NCBI RefSeq assembly: GCF_003597395.2
Contig: NC_133778.1
Coordinates: 26,510,108 to 26,574,107, forward strand
DNA: 64,000 bases
Reading direction: 5' to 3'
Source of the DNA: Chelonoidis abingdonii
Lineage: Eukaryota; Chordata; Testudines; Testudinidae
Shown here: in pieces, positions 46,297-56,770 of the stretch
How positions within the stretch are numbered: the stretch's first letter is position 1
Layout: the number at the start of each line of letters is the position of its first letter
Notes under the pieces: generated by a model
The model's database searches: none
Seen by the model: only the letters and a program-made list of their open reading frames with translations
Told to the model about the DNA's origin: nothing
Translations under genes and position numbers: made by a program

Positions 46297-47164
46297 CAAT
46301 CCTGTGAGGTACTGATTCAATTCCATGAGAACTGAGAGCAGTGGAAATTGAGGGTATTGACATCTTGCAGGATCAGGTTCTCAATTAAATGTAGTACAAC
46401 AAGGGGTAGGGGGGCAGAGGGAAGAGGGAAGAGGGGAAAGGAGCAGAGGAGTAATAGAAGGATTAGGTTGAGAACAGTGAAAGATAATAAGATATTCTTC
46501 TGTCAGATACAAACAGAAAATAATAGACCAAATCCTGAAGTGCTTGGTCAGTTCTTATTCTATCTGTACCCTCTCTACCTAATGAATCAAAAAATGCTTA
46601 ATAAGAGAGTAAGGGCTCTGTAAAAACAGTAAAAGATCAGCAAGGACCTCATGATGTGACACAGTATAAACTACATGATTAAACTAATTTTTAAATGACA
46701 AAATCATTCATATCCAATATAGTTACTTTTATAAAGTTAAAGAATCTAAACAGTCCCAATGGACAATAGTTTCATAGATGTTAGATCAGAAAGGACTGAT
46801 AGGCCTGGTCTACGCTACGCATTTAAACCGATTTTAGCAGAGTTAAACCTATTTAATGCTGCACCCGTCCACACAACGAGGCCCTTTATATTGATATAAA
46901 GGGCTCTTTAAACCAGATTCTGTACTCCTCCCCGACGAGAGGAGTAGCGCTGAAATCGGTATTACCATATCGGATTAGATTTAGTGTGGCTGCAAATCGA
47001 CGGTATTGGCCTCTGTGTGGTATCCCACAGTGCACCAGTGTGACCACTCTGGACAGCAATCTGAACTCGGATGCACTGGCCAGGTAGACAGGAAAAGCCC
47101 CATGAACTTTTGAATTTCAATTTCCTGGTTGGCAGCATGGAGTAGCTCACAACATCAGGTGACC

Positions 47165-49255
47165 ACTGCAGAGCTTCATCCACGGTAGCAATGCAATCTC
47201 CTGAGATAGAATAAAGAGCCCAGCATGGGATGCATGGGAGGTAACTGGATAAATGATCGCTATATGGGGAGGAGGATTCTGTGTCTAACAGAAGCTCCGT
47301 TCACAGATGAAATGTGAAAAACAATTTAATCATGTCCAAGGCCATGATTGGAGAAAGGCCCACCCCAGGGACTCAGTGCAAGTGCATGTATGAAAGTTAA
47401 GGAGCTCAGCCTACAGAAAAACCAAGGAAGCAAATGGAAGGTCTGGGGCAGGGCCGAAAACATGCTGCTTCTACGCTGAGCTGCATGCAATTCTACGGGG
47501 GGTCCACCACACTACCACCCCTGTCTGTGACTTCGAGTGAGGGTGATAATCTCAACCAAGGCTGAGGATTCGTGGACGGGAAAATGAGGAGGATGAGGCT
47601 TGCAGAGAGCATGCAGCAGGAGCTTTTGTGACCCAGACGGAATGCCCTCCAGCCTCCAAGCCACCTAAGCCCCAGACAGTGAAGCCATGGAAGCGACCTC
47701 TATTGACCTGTACCTTTGTAAACTATAAAAAAATGGTTTAATAGCACCGTTTTTGTAATGATTGATTTGCCCCTGAGGACTTGAGATGCATTCACGGTCC
47801 CAGTACAGTTATGGAAAAGTTTGTTAACATTCTGGGGATGGAGCAGAAATCCTCCAGGGACATCTCCATGAAGCTCTCCTGGAGGTACTCCAAAAGCCTT
47901 TGCAGAAGGTTTCTGGGCAAGGCAGCCTTATTCCATCCACCATGGTAGGACACTTCACCACGCCATGCATGTAGCAAGTAATCTGGTATCATTGCATGAC
48001 AAAGCCTAGCTGCTTATGGTTCCGGTGATTGCTAGCATTCAAGCAACATCCATTCTTTATCTCGCTGTGTTATCCACGGGAGAGTGATATCATTCATGGT
48101 ATCCAGGTTGAAATTCAGGAATTTAAGTAAGGGGACAAAGATGGCCATTCCTACTGGGCTGTTTGCCTGTTGTTTAAAAGAAATCCTTCCCTGCAGGTAG
48201 CCAAGCGGCGGGAGGGGAGGAGGGGGAATGGCGCTGAGCTTTTTTGCGTTTGGCTATCAGGGGTCTTCCCTGCTACCAGCCATGCGGTGGAGGGGAGAAG
48301 GGGGGTGATTAGCAGTGATCTTCCATGATACCAGCCACGCGGTGGGGGGAGTGGTAAAGCGATCATCCCAGAGAATTGGATGGAGGGTTGGTTTCTGCTG
48401 CTGCATGTTAACAGGAAAGAAACGTCGCTGAACGGGATTTGCTTGGTATTTGGGAAAGGAGGGCACTGTGTCTATGAAGGCTGCAGAAGCCGAAAGACAA
48501 TGGCTTACCATGGCCGCATGCAAGCTGAATTCTGATGCCCGGACCTGCGTCTATGAGATCTCTAACCCCAGAGCCGCAGGCACTCAATATTAAGATGCAA
48601 AATGCGACCTTGTAGAGAAATCACATGTGCTATGTAAGGTGAATAATGTTGTTCACTGTGAAAGAGTATAACCATTGTTCTGTAAAATGTATCTTTTTAA
48701 ATACTTCTCTAACTTTTTTCCCCTACCTCATGCAGCTGGAAATTTTTCAAGCCTCCTTACTCCATCCCGAAGGCTATCTCAGATAAAGTGGAGAAAAAAA
48801 AGACACAAGACGAAATGTTCTCGGAAATCATGGAAGTAACCCGCAATGAAAGAGCTCATCTGAATGAGTGGAAGGATGTGGTATCAAATTACAGGAAAGA
48901 TGCCAGTGAACGTGAGGACAGGAGGGACAAACGTGAGGAGAGGAGGGATGAACGTGAGGAGAGGAGAGACGCTCGAGATGAGAGGTGGTGGCAGGAAGAT
49001 CAGCTAGGTGGCGGGATGCAATGTGCGGGGCTGTGCGTGAACAAACTGACATCCGTGACAAGTCTGGTGGACGCTTCTAGGAGAGCGCAGGGATCAGAGT
49101 GCGCTTGCAGCCCCTGTGTAACACACTCAACTCTCACCATGTTCCATTATTCCTCCTCCCCATGACTGTAAGAACGCGTGGGGAAGGGCTTTCATCACCG
49201 CCCACTCCACCCCCTATGGACAGCCCAACCAAAGGCTGTCTCTTACTTTGAAATT
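47165..49255 (+). pseudogene. Myb/SANT protein of Harbinger, two exons (copy B), decayed
   Basis: Exon 1 (about 47165-47716) is badly worn: the start ATG is CTG, and the Myb helices are only readable by alignment with copy A. The donor GTGAGT has become TTGACC. Exon 2 begins near 48737 after a TCATGCAG acceptor. It reads KKTQDEMFSEIMEVTRNERA, HLNEWKDVVSNYRKDASERE and a longer charged repeat (DKREERRDEREERRDARDER) than in copy A. A one-base loss lies before the A-run near 48795. Later parts are shifted. The charged segment predicts a stable single helix. Confidence 0.75.
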
Positions 49256-49479
49256 TTTTTTAGTTGCCTTTTCCTCCCTCCTTCCTCCTCCCAAACTGCA
49301 CCTGGGCTACCTGTCAGTTTTCTTTCCTCTTTTTATAATGAATTAATAATAATATCATATTTTTAATGATTTAGTTGGACTTTATTTCCTTTGAAGCAGC
49401 TGTAATCGAAGGGGAAGGTGGGTTTCTTACAGGGAATGAGTCAATCGGGGGTGGGGGGGTCATCAAGGGGAACAACACA

Positions 49480-50813
49480 GCAGTCAGATGTACCCTGGCT
49501 CATGATGAAACTCGTTTTCAAGAGTCTCTGAGCACACCGCCTTCCTGGTGTGCTCTTATCGCCTTGTTCTGGCTGGCATAACAGCGCCAGGTGATTTGCC
49601 TTCAGCTCCCAGCGCCGCCATAAAGACACAGCAGCACATAACAATGGGGACATCGATTTGGCTGAGAGTCAGGAGCGAGTCAGTTATGTGCACAGCGCGC
49701 CTTTTAAATGGCCAAATGAAACATTCTACCACCATTATGGACTTGCTCAGCTGCTAGCTTGAACAACTCCTGACTACTGTCCAGGCTGCCTGTGTATGGC
49801 TTCATGAGCCATGGCATCAAGGGGTAGGCTGGGTCCCCCAGGATAACTACAGGCATTTCAACATCCCCAACTGTTATTTTCTGGTCTGGGAAGTAATTCC
49901 CTTGCTGCAGCCGTTTAAACAGAGTAGTGTTCCTGAAGACACGAGCATCATAAACCCTTCCTGGCCGTCCCATGCGGATGTTGGTGAAATGCTCCTTGTG
50001 ATCCACCAGTGCTTGCAGCACCACTGAAAAGTATCCCTTGCAGTTTACGTACTGGGTGCCCTGGTGCTCTGGTGCCAAGATAGGGATATGGGTTCCAGCT
50101 ATCACTCCCCCCCCACCCAACAGTTAGGTAATCCCATTGCTGCAAAGTCATCCACTATGACCTGCATGTTTCCCAGAGTCACAACCTTTCGTAGCAGCAG
50201 CTTAATGATTGCTTTGGCTACTTGCATCACAGCAGTCCTCACAGTAGATTTTCCCACTCCAAATTGATTCCTGACTGACCGGTAGTTGTCTGATGTTGCA
50301 ATCTTCCAGAGGGCTATTGCCACTCACTTCTCAACTGTGAGGGCTGCTCTCATCTTGGAATTCTGGCATTTCAGGGCAGGGGAAAGCAAGTCACAAAGTT
50401 CCATGAAAGTACCCTTACACATGCGAAAGTTTCGCAGCCACTGTGAATCGTCCCAAACCTGCAAAAACTATGTGGTCCCACCAGTCTATGCTTGTTTCCT
50501 GGGCCCAAAATCGGCGTTCAATGGCTAGAACCTGCCCCATTACCAGCAGGATCTCCAAAGCGCAAGGGCCCGCAATTTGAGAGAATTCTGTGTCCATGTC
50601 CTCATCACTCCCGTCACTGCGCTGCCGTAGCTGCCTCCTCCTCGCCTGGCTTTGCAGGTCCTGGTTCAGCATAGACTGCACGAGAATGCGTGAGGTGTTT
50701 ACAGCGTCCACGATTGCGGTCTTGATCTGAGCAGGGTCCACGCTTGCTGTGCTATGGCGTTTGCACAGTTCACCCAGGAAAAAAGGCGCAAAACTGTTGT
50801 CTGCTGCTTTCAC
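49480..50813 (-). pseudogene. HARBI1-like DDE transposase, broken (copy B)
   Basis: On the minus strand: NTSRILVQSMLNQDLQSQAR and ALEILLVMGQVLAIERRFWA up to 50415, then after a frameshift KGTFMELCDLL, the helix-turn-helix region ALWKIATSDNYRSVRNQFGV, GKSTVRTAVMQVAKAI, then, after another shift, GVIAGTHIPILAPEHQGTQY, GRPGRVYDARVFRN and GDPAYPLMPWLMKPYTGSLD. The family motif is DGTH. Here the codon at 50099-50097 is GCT, so the first catalytic Asp is Ala. The second (YDAR) is intact. The third, in VVEC, is visible only in a shifted frame near 49730. The C-terminus is shifted again. AATAAA lies at 49386-49381. Confidence 0.85.
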
Positions 50814-51111
50814 AGAGGAGGGGTGAGGCTGTACCCAAAACCACTCGCGACAATGTTTTTTGCCCCATCAGGCACTGGGATCTCAACCCAGAATTCCAAG
50901 GGGCGGGGGAGACTATGGGAACTATTGGATAGCTACGGGATAGCTACCCACAGTGCAATGCTCTGGAAATCGATGCGAGCCTAGGTACATGGACACACAC
51001 CGCCGAATTAATGCGCTTTGTGTGGCCGCATGCCCTCGACTTTATACAATCTGTTTTACAAAACCGGTTTATGTAAAATCAGAATAATCCTGTAGTGCAG
51101 ACGTACCCATA

Positions 51112-52074
51112 GTCTTTGTGTTACCTCCTGTACAGCACAGAGGCCACAGAATTTCATCCAGTGTCCTCAGTGGAGGGAAATGGTCTTGGGAGAGCTTGAA
51201 ATAAATTGCATATAAAAGGCTAGTGGAAATACCTGTGTACAACATGAAGAAAAAAGCTTTTAATTTGATATAATAATTTTTCTAAAGAAAACAAAGGTGT
51301 GCAACCAATTTGTTCTGCGCAACACTCTGAATATCTATCATGGCACAAAAATGCATCTTCTCCTGTGTAAACTGTGAGTTCTATTTGAAAATAAAATTCG
51401 TAATTCAAATTGACATTTAGGAGCCTCCAGCTGGAGAATGTTGTTTTGCTGGAGTGTGACATCATTCCTGACACCCACAGTATGGTAACTCATACGCAGA
51501 CTGTTTGCCAGCTTCCCACAATTACAGTCCTTTTAGATGTTGCAATCTCCACAAAATGGTGCCTGCCAGCAGGAGGCTCACAACTGTTATTTCAGTTTAT
51601 ACAGGAAATGTTTTCTCTCTGCATGGGAACCTGGTTTTTTTTTCCCTCCTAAACAATATTATTGACTTTCATTTGTGTGCTCAAATCAACCAGCCTCCTT
51701 TTCAAAAGACACTAGTTGCTCTTCCAAAATGTTTGTTTTGTCATATTGAATGGGGTGATTAGACAATGTAGCATCATGACTGTGCTGTATATAAAAGACA
51801 AGAAACAAAATTCTGAACATCAACAGAATGTTAAAGGTAATGGACCAGATGCTCTGGTATGAGCTGCCCCCTTTGCGATGTGGACATGTTGTAAAGGCGA
51901 CAGATTCAGAATGTAAACAGCCGTACAGGAAGTCAACTTCCAGAGGAGACTTTACCATTGATGTAACCTTAGCAAAGACTTAACTTCTAAAACTACTCAA
52001 ATTAGTAAAGTTAAGTATGTGTATAAGCGTTTGCAGGACTGGGACTTAGAGCTGTGAAGAAACTGATTTCTGCC
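51112..52074. other. unique sequence, no gene seen
   Basis: No repeat or gene signature was recognised apart from short A/T runs. Confidence 0.5.
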
Positions 52075-52415
52075 TCAGGGAGAATTCTGTGATTCTAAAA
52101 TTTGGCTTCTTTCTAAAATGAAACCAATGAAATTTCCCACAAAACTCTTTTTTTAAAAAAAAGAGAGCGCTGTTCTGGGTCAATGTTTTGTTTCAGCTTT
52201 GACTTGTTTTTTATAATATATAATAAAAAAAAAACAAATTTTGGAACAAAAAAAATCAATATCCAAAAATGTTGAAATGCCTTTTTTAGTTGCTTTAACC
52301 AAAATTTTGTTGAAATTGACACATTTCTGCAGGAAATTCTGGTTTCAACAAGTGTGAATTTTTCTGACAGAAAAGCATTCTTTTTGTAAAATTTTTGACC
52401 AGTTCTAACTGCTAT
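52075..52415 (+). repeat. AT-rich interspersed repeat ending TTGACCAGTT, copy 2
   Basis: The segment has CCAATGAAATTTCCCACAAA, a T/A-rich middle, GAAATTCTGGTTTCAAC and the end AAATTTTTGACCAGTTCT, as in the copies at 41745 and 59405. Confidence 0.5.
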
Positions 52416-52544
52416 GTAAGTAAGGGGAAATCTAGCCATTGAACCACTACCTACTAATTTTCAAGGAAAGCTTATATATGCAACAGGCATTAAGTTTATT
52501 ATTTTGTACTGCAGTATCATCTAGAAGTCCCAGACATGGCCCTT

Positions 52545-52620
52545 AACCACTTTGTGTTAGATGCTATGAAGAGCAAAAATACAGTCCAGGTCCCAAAGCA
52601 TTTACAATCTGAGTAGTTCC
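52545..52620 (-). repeat. ancient interspersed repeat, CAATGGG-tail family, copy 5
   Basis: TTTGTGTTAGATGCTATGAA, ATACAGTCCAGGTCCCAAAG and CATTTACAATCTGAGTA form the reverse of the start of the family (copy at 25775). Confidence 0.55.
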
Positions 52621-53235
52621 GTTAATCAGTTTTGATCAGTATGGTAAAACAATGTTAATGTCCTAGCCCTATCTTTACTGAATGTCTGACAATAAAAATA
52701 GAGCAGTATGAGAGACAAGCTTTAGATAATAGTTGGTGTTTTTGTTTAAATGGCTTTTTTCTGTACCCTCAGTACATCCTTCTGGAAATACATCTCTTCA
52801 TAATCCTGTCCTTGAGAAGCAGACAATAGCTGCAAAGCTGTTTTTTCTCAGCAATAATATTGCTAGGTGACAATGTAAGAATTACCAAAAAATGTTTCAT
52901 GGAAAAACACTACATATTGCAGGTTCCTGTGACCTTTTAATGCTTTCAGCTGTGCCCTTATACAAATTTGAAGAATGAGATAATTACACCAGCTTGAAGG
53001 CTCACAGTGTAAATTAATCTGGGTAGTGATTAGCCAGGCTCTTTGAGTTAGAAAGAACAATGAAATGAGGAGATATTTTATAGGTTAATATTCTTAAAAT
53101 CACTCATTTTTGTAATGCCAGCACAAAGCAAAGATCAATTCTGGCATATTAACTATTTCAAAATATTATGTTTTCCCATTTTAGTAGCTTTTTTTCTTTT
53201 TGCATGAAAATTTAAGATGCAGAGTATTGTACAGA
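52621..53235. other. no gene recognised
   Basis: AT-rich unique sequence. Confidence 0.45.
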
Positions 53236-53560
53236 CAGGGATCAGCAACCTTTGGCACGCAGCCCATCAGGGAAAGCTGCCGGGCAGGTTTGTTTACCTG
53301 CAGCATCCACAGGTTGGGCTGATAGCAGCTGCCACTGGCCGTGGTTTGCTGTTCTAGGCCAATGGGGGTTGTGGGAAGCAATGCAGGCCAAGGGATGTGC
53401 TAGCCACCTCTTCCCACAGCCCCCATTGGCCTGGAGTGGTGAACCATGGCCAGTGGGAGCTGCGATCAGCTGAACCTGCAGACGCTGCAGGTAAACAAAC
53501 CTTCCCAGTCTGCCAGCGGCTTTCCCTGACAGGTCATGTGCCAAAGGTTGCCCATCCCTG
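53236..53560. mobile_element. hAT-like foldback MITE
   Basis: The ends CAGGGATCAGCAACCTTTGG and, inverted, CAGGGATGGGCAACCTTTGG are nearly identical, and the inverted repeat extends over most of its 325 bases, with CAATGGGGG and CCCCCATTGG meeting at the middle. CAGGG ends suggest the hAT superfamily. The expected 8-bp duplication is poor (TGTACAGA against GCATAGAA), so age or imprecise ends must be assumed. No coding region. Confidence 0.7.
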
Positions 53561-54779
53561 GCATAGAACTTCCTAATCACCTGTGGCTCTGTGGTTGCCA
53601 CACATACATGCAGATAATCAGATAATCAACCTAAACTAAGATAAGGGGTGCCTAAACTTGCTATTCTCCCAGCATCGCTGACAAAGGTTGCACCACATGT
53701 TGTTTTATCAGTATTCAGAACTATCATTATCGAAGAAGAAAAATAAATAGGAACATAAGACAATGAAATGAAGGGAAAACGCTAGGCAAAAGCTTTATGC
53801 CTTTTCTAGTATTTCCCTTTGCTAATCCACCCCAAATCAGTCAGTCTGCAGGTGGGTCAATAATGGTGCATAATACAACTATGCACATTTCATATACTTG
53901 TTTACATTTGATTTAGCACTTTGCTGGATTTTTTTGGGGGGTGGAGAGAGTATAGATTTTCATATAACGACCATAGAAGTCATCCACCTTGGATTAACCA
54001 CCCATAATGCGTCAGTACATACTTGTATGCTGGAAGATCATGAGTGGGTCTGGACGTTTCTGCAACACTTTTTACAGCAGTTTGCAGGTCTGAATCTGAA
54101 CCAGGTCATTGGTGAGCAAAGAATGACTTGCATAGTAATACAGTTTACCTGGAAATAATGTACAATGCAGTGCAAAGAAATAACTTGGATATGTCTCTAA
54201 TTCAGATTTAAAAGCTCAGCATTTGTAGTCTTCCTTAATCAACAAAATCCCCAATATACTGCCCTGTTTTTCCTATTTATGTTCCTACTAAATGACCACC
54301 CCATTAAGCTGTACAGCTGCAGAGACTTTATTCTCAGAATACTCTATTATAGACTTACATTAGCCTATTAGTGTTATAGGAAAGATTGGATATCCGTGAA
54401 TTTGTGTACAGAACTAGAAGGTCCTTTCTCTCAATTGTTGAGTTAAACTACATAATCCAGAAGGTACTTTCCAGCCTCACTATCCATAATCATGACCTTC
54501 AATGGTTTGTGTATAATGAATTGGCTGCCTCAGTGCCATTCCTGATCATCACAAGAAACCACCCTTACAACTGGCATCTTTATTGCCAGTCTTGGTAAAA
54601 AGAGAAACGATTAACTGGACATGGGAATGAGCTACCCTCACATGCTTTGGGATCGTTCCTTTATTTTAGGAACATTAACATGGCAGCTTGGGGAATCTTG
54701 TATGGGAGTGACTATTCTGGCTCTGTTCTGTCCTATATACGATATTCTAACTGCTAAGCTATCACTTTTTCCTAAACCA
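53561..54779. other. no gene recognised
   Basis: Short frames only. I found no repeat or RNA gene. Confidence 0.45.
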
Positions 54780-55225
54780 TGTTATAGCAGCCAAGTTGGT
54801 TCCAGGATATGGACGGCCCAGGTTGGTGAAGTAATATCTTTTATTGGACCAACTTCTGTTGATGGAAGGTACACGTTTTTGAATTACTTGGAGTTCTTCC
54901 TCAGGTCTGCAGATAGTAACCAGAGTGTCCAAGCTAAAAACAAGATGGGCAGATTAATCATAAGCGGTTTGCATGCTGTTGGAGGCCAATTATGGGGAAA
55001 TGAAGACTCAACATGTAGCAGCAGTAGGGTGTGTTAAAATTGTTGTGAAGAGCCCCGGTGTCTTTCTTAAGTCCATGGCTTTTAGTGTCCAGCGGAGTTA
55101 TGAATTTAAGTTCCTAGGCTCATCTTTTGAAGGTGTTGTTCTGGTCTCCTTTGAGAATGAGGACTGAGAGGTCAGATATGGAGTGATCATTTTGTGAAAG
55201 GTGTTCGCCCAAGGGTGTTGTGAAG
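54780..55225 (-). mobile_element. second Penelope-like retroelement family, 3' end
   Basis: On the minus strand the endonuclease tail is followed by the terminal repeat: CAGACCTGAGGAAGAACTCC, CAACAGAAGTTGGTCC, AATAAAAGATATTACTTCAC and the end TATCCTGGAACCAACTTGGC. The overall layout equals that of the copy at 32293-32737, though the sequence is different, so it is a separate family. I could not find its target duplication. Confidence 0.65.
55030..55188 (-). pseudogene. Penelope-like endonuclease C-terminal tail, with stops
   Basis: The minus-strand frame from 55188 reads DHSISDLSVLILKGDQNNTF, KR, stop, A, stop, ELKFITPLDTKSHGLKKDTG and ALHNNFN. The H-S-I-x-D-L-x-V-x-I-L-K-G pattern and E-L-K-F-I...D-T...H-G-L-x-x-D-T-G is the end of the GIY-YIG endonuclease of Penelope-like elements. 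Two stops mark it as dead. Confidence 0.65.
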
Positions 55226-55441
55226 TTGAAAGCAATCCTGAAAAATTAGTTAAGCCTTTTTTCCATGATGAATTCTTCAACTGACTGTCTGGGGGTGGAT
55301 AATACATACAGACATATTGTATATTGTAGGGGTCACTGAAGCCTCTACTCAGATTCCTTTTTGTATGCATACTATTGTTGTGCAAAAAGATGTTTGTGCA
55401 GTCGAGTGATACTTGAACATTTAAAAAACAGATAAATACAA

Positions 55442-55614
55442 CGAGGAGTCCAGTGGCACCTTAAAAACTAACAGATTTAACAGATGCATCTGAAGAAGTG
55501 GGGGTTTTTTACCCATGAAAACTTATGCCCAAATAAATCTGTTGGTCTTTAAGATGCCACCAGACTCCTCGTTGTTTTTGTGACTACAGACTAATACGGC
55601 TACCCATCTGATAT
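55442..55614 (-). mobile_element. foldback Penelope-type terminal repeat with hammerhead-like loop
   Basis: Arms at 55439-55479 and 55534-55574 are 41 bases and match at 36, all differences being transitions. The 54-base loop contains CTGAAGA (55490-55496), an extra A, a five-pair hairpin and GAAA (55517-55520). The right side continues into the TACAGACTAATACGGCTACC end. TAAATACAA and TAAAATACAA on the two sides (55433-55441, 55615-55624) look like a target duplication. This is the same architecture as 31402-31518, but with the loop retained. Confidence 0.65.
55487..55530 (+). ncRNA. hammerhead-like core in foldback loop
   Basis: CUGANGA is exact (CTGAAGA). The stem uses 55498-55502 against 55512-55516 with one wobble, and GAAA follows. 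The single A between core and stem departs from the standard fold. Activity is doubtful. Confidence 0.4.
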
Positions 55615-55624
55615 TAAAATACAA

Positions 55625-56451
55625 ATGAAATTTGTTCTTGAAATGCCATCACCTGCATGAGCAGCAGTTAGTGCACCACAGTAGCACATCCAAGGGAAAG
55701 CATCACAAGATTTCACACAAGAAAATGAAGGCCTGGTTCTGGAAATTAAGACCAGTGTTTCTTTACATATGGGAGGAGGGGTGCAATGGTCAGAGAGTAT
55801 TAATTCAAGCACTGAACATTCATGACAACCCAAAATTTTGGGCCAAATTGTGGAAGTAAGAAATTCAAGTTACTTGTAATGGATTAGTGCCCACTTCCAC
55901 AAGCAGTGATTTTTGCCCAAGGTTTCTGCAACAGTTTTAAACTAGTTCCATTGCACATCTTGAAGAAAGAAAGGTAATAGGAGCTACTAATGGGACCAGG
56001 TCTGCTATCCAAAATAAGGTGAAACATCTCTAGTGGGAAAAGAGGAACTGAACACTTGGAGGGGGGGTACAGTTAGAACAAACTATGTGATAACTCCTCT
56101 GTCAAAGGAGTTAATCATTTAAATTACTCCAAATACATATATTTTTCTATTTCCACAATAAATACTACTGTTACCACAAGGATTTTATTCATTTCTCAAT
56201 TGGAGGAGAAGTGGCCCATTCAGTTGCAGAAGGGGAGATCTGTGGTCCATGACACACATTCTAGTAGTATGCAGCAACACTATGAAAGTCCTCAGGCTTC
56301 CGCCTTAACACACACACACTTTATTCAATGGGAACAACTTATTGTCATACTCATGTTAAATATTTGCATTTTATGACTTTTTTTTGTAGATCTGACTAAA
56401 AATTTTCCTTCAAAATGTCTTGGATAGAAAATCCCCCTTTGGCTAAAATAA
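55625..56451. other. no gene recognised
   Basis: Unique sequence, nothing supported. Confidence 0.45.
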
Positions 56452-56770
56452 GAATGTAAGAACGGCCATACTGGGTCAGACCAAAGGTCCATCTAGCCCA
56501 GTATCCTGTCTTCCGACAGTGGCCAATGCCAGGTGCCCCAGAGAGAATGAACAGAACGTCAGGTGATCCATTCTCTGCTGCTCATTCCCAGTTTCTGGCA
56601 AACAGAGGCTAGGGACACCATCCTTGCCCATCCTGGCCAATAGACATTGATGGGCTTATCCTTCATGAATTTATTCAGTTATTTTTTGAACCTTGTTATA
56701 GTCTTGGCCTTCACAACATCCTCTGGCAAAAAATTCCACAGGTTGACTTTGTGTTATGTGAAGAAATGTT
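56452..56770 (-). mobile_element. CR1 LINE 3' end, antisense fragment
   Basis: TAAGAACGGCCATACTGGGT, then CCAAAGGTCCATCTAGCCC, TATCCTGTCTTCCGACAGTG and GGGACACCATCCTTGCCC is the 3' untranslated region of the same CR1 subfamily as 12605-13545. It is less diverged and 5'-truncated. Confidence 0.85.

Larger units (their letters stand above)
46802..51108 (-). mobile_element. PIF/Harbinger transposon, end to end (copy B)
   Basis: The plus-strand left end GGCCTGGTCTACGCTACGC and right end ACTACAGG...GTACCC-type terminus (minus strand GGGTACGTCTGCACTA) match the two ends of copy A. ATA flanks both sides exactly (46799-46801 and 51109-51111), a clean 3-bp target duplication. The length is 4307 bases. 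The order of genes is that of copy A in reverse: Myb-protein exons on the plus strand and transposase on the minus strand, meeting tail to tail. It keeps the transposase middle that copy A lost. Confidence 0.9.

Noticed and set aside
53236..53560. Possible CpG island or promoter because of higher GC
   Set aside because: The GC comes from the inverted-repeat MITE. There is no adjoining exon.
55442..55614. Possible tRNA or 7SL-type SINE promoter at the GTAGCCGTGTTAGTC end
   Set aside because: No convincing A box and B box pair with correct spacing could be found. The shared end with the Penelope-like copy explains it better.
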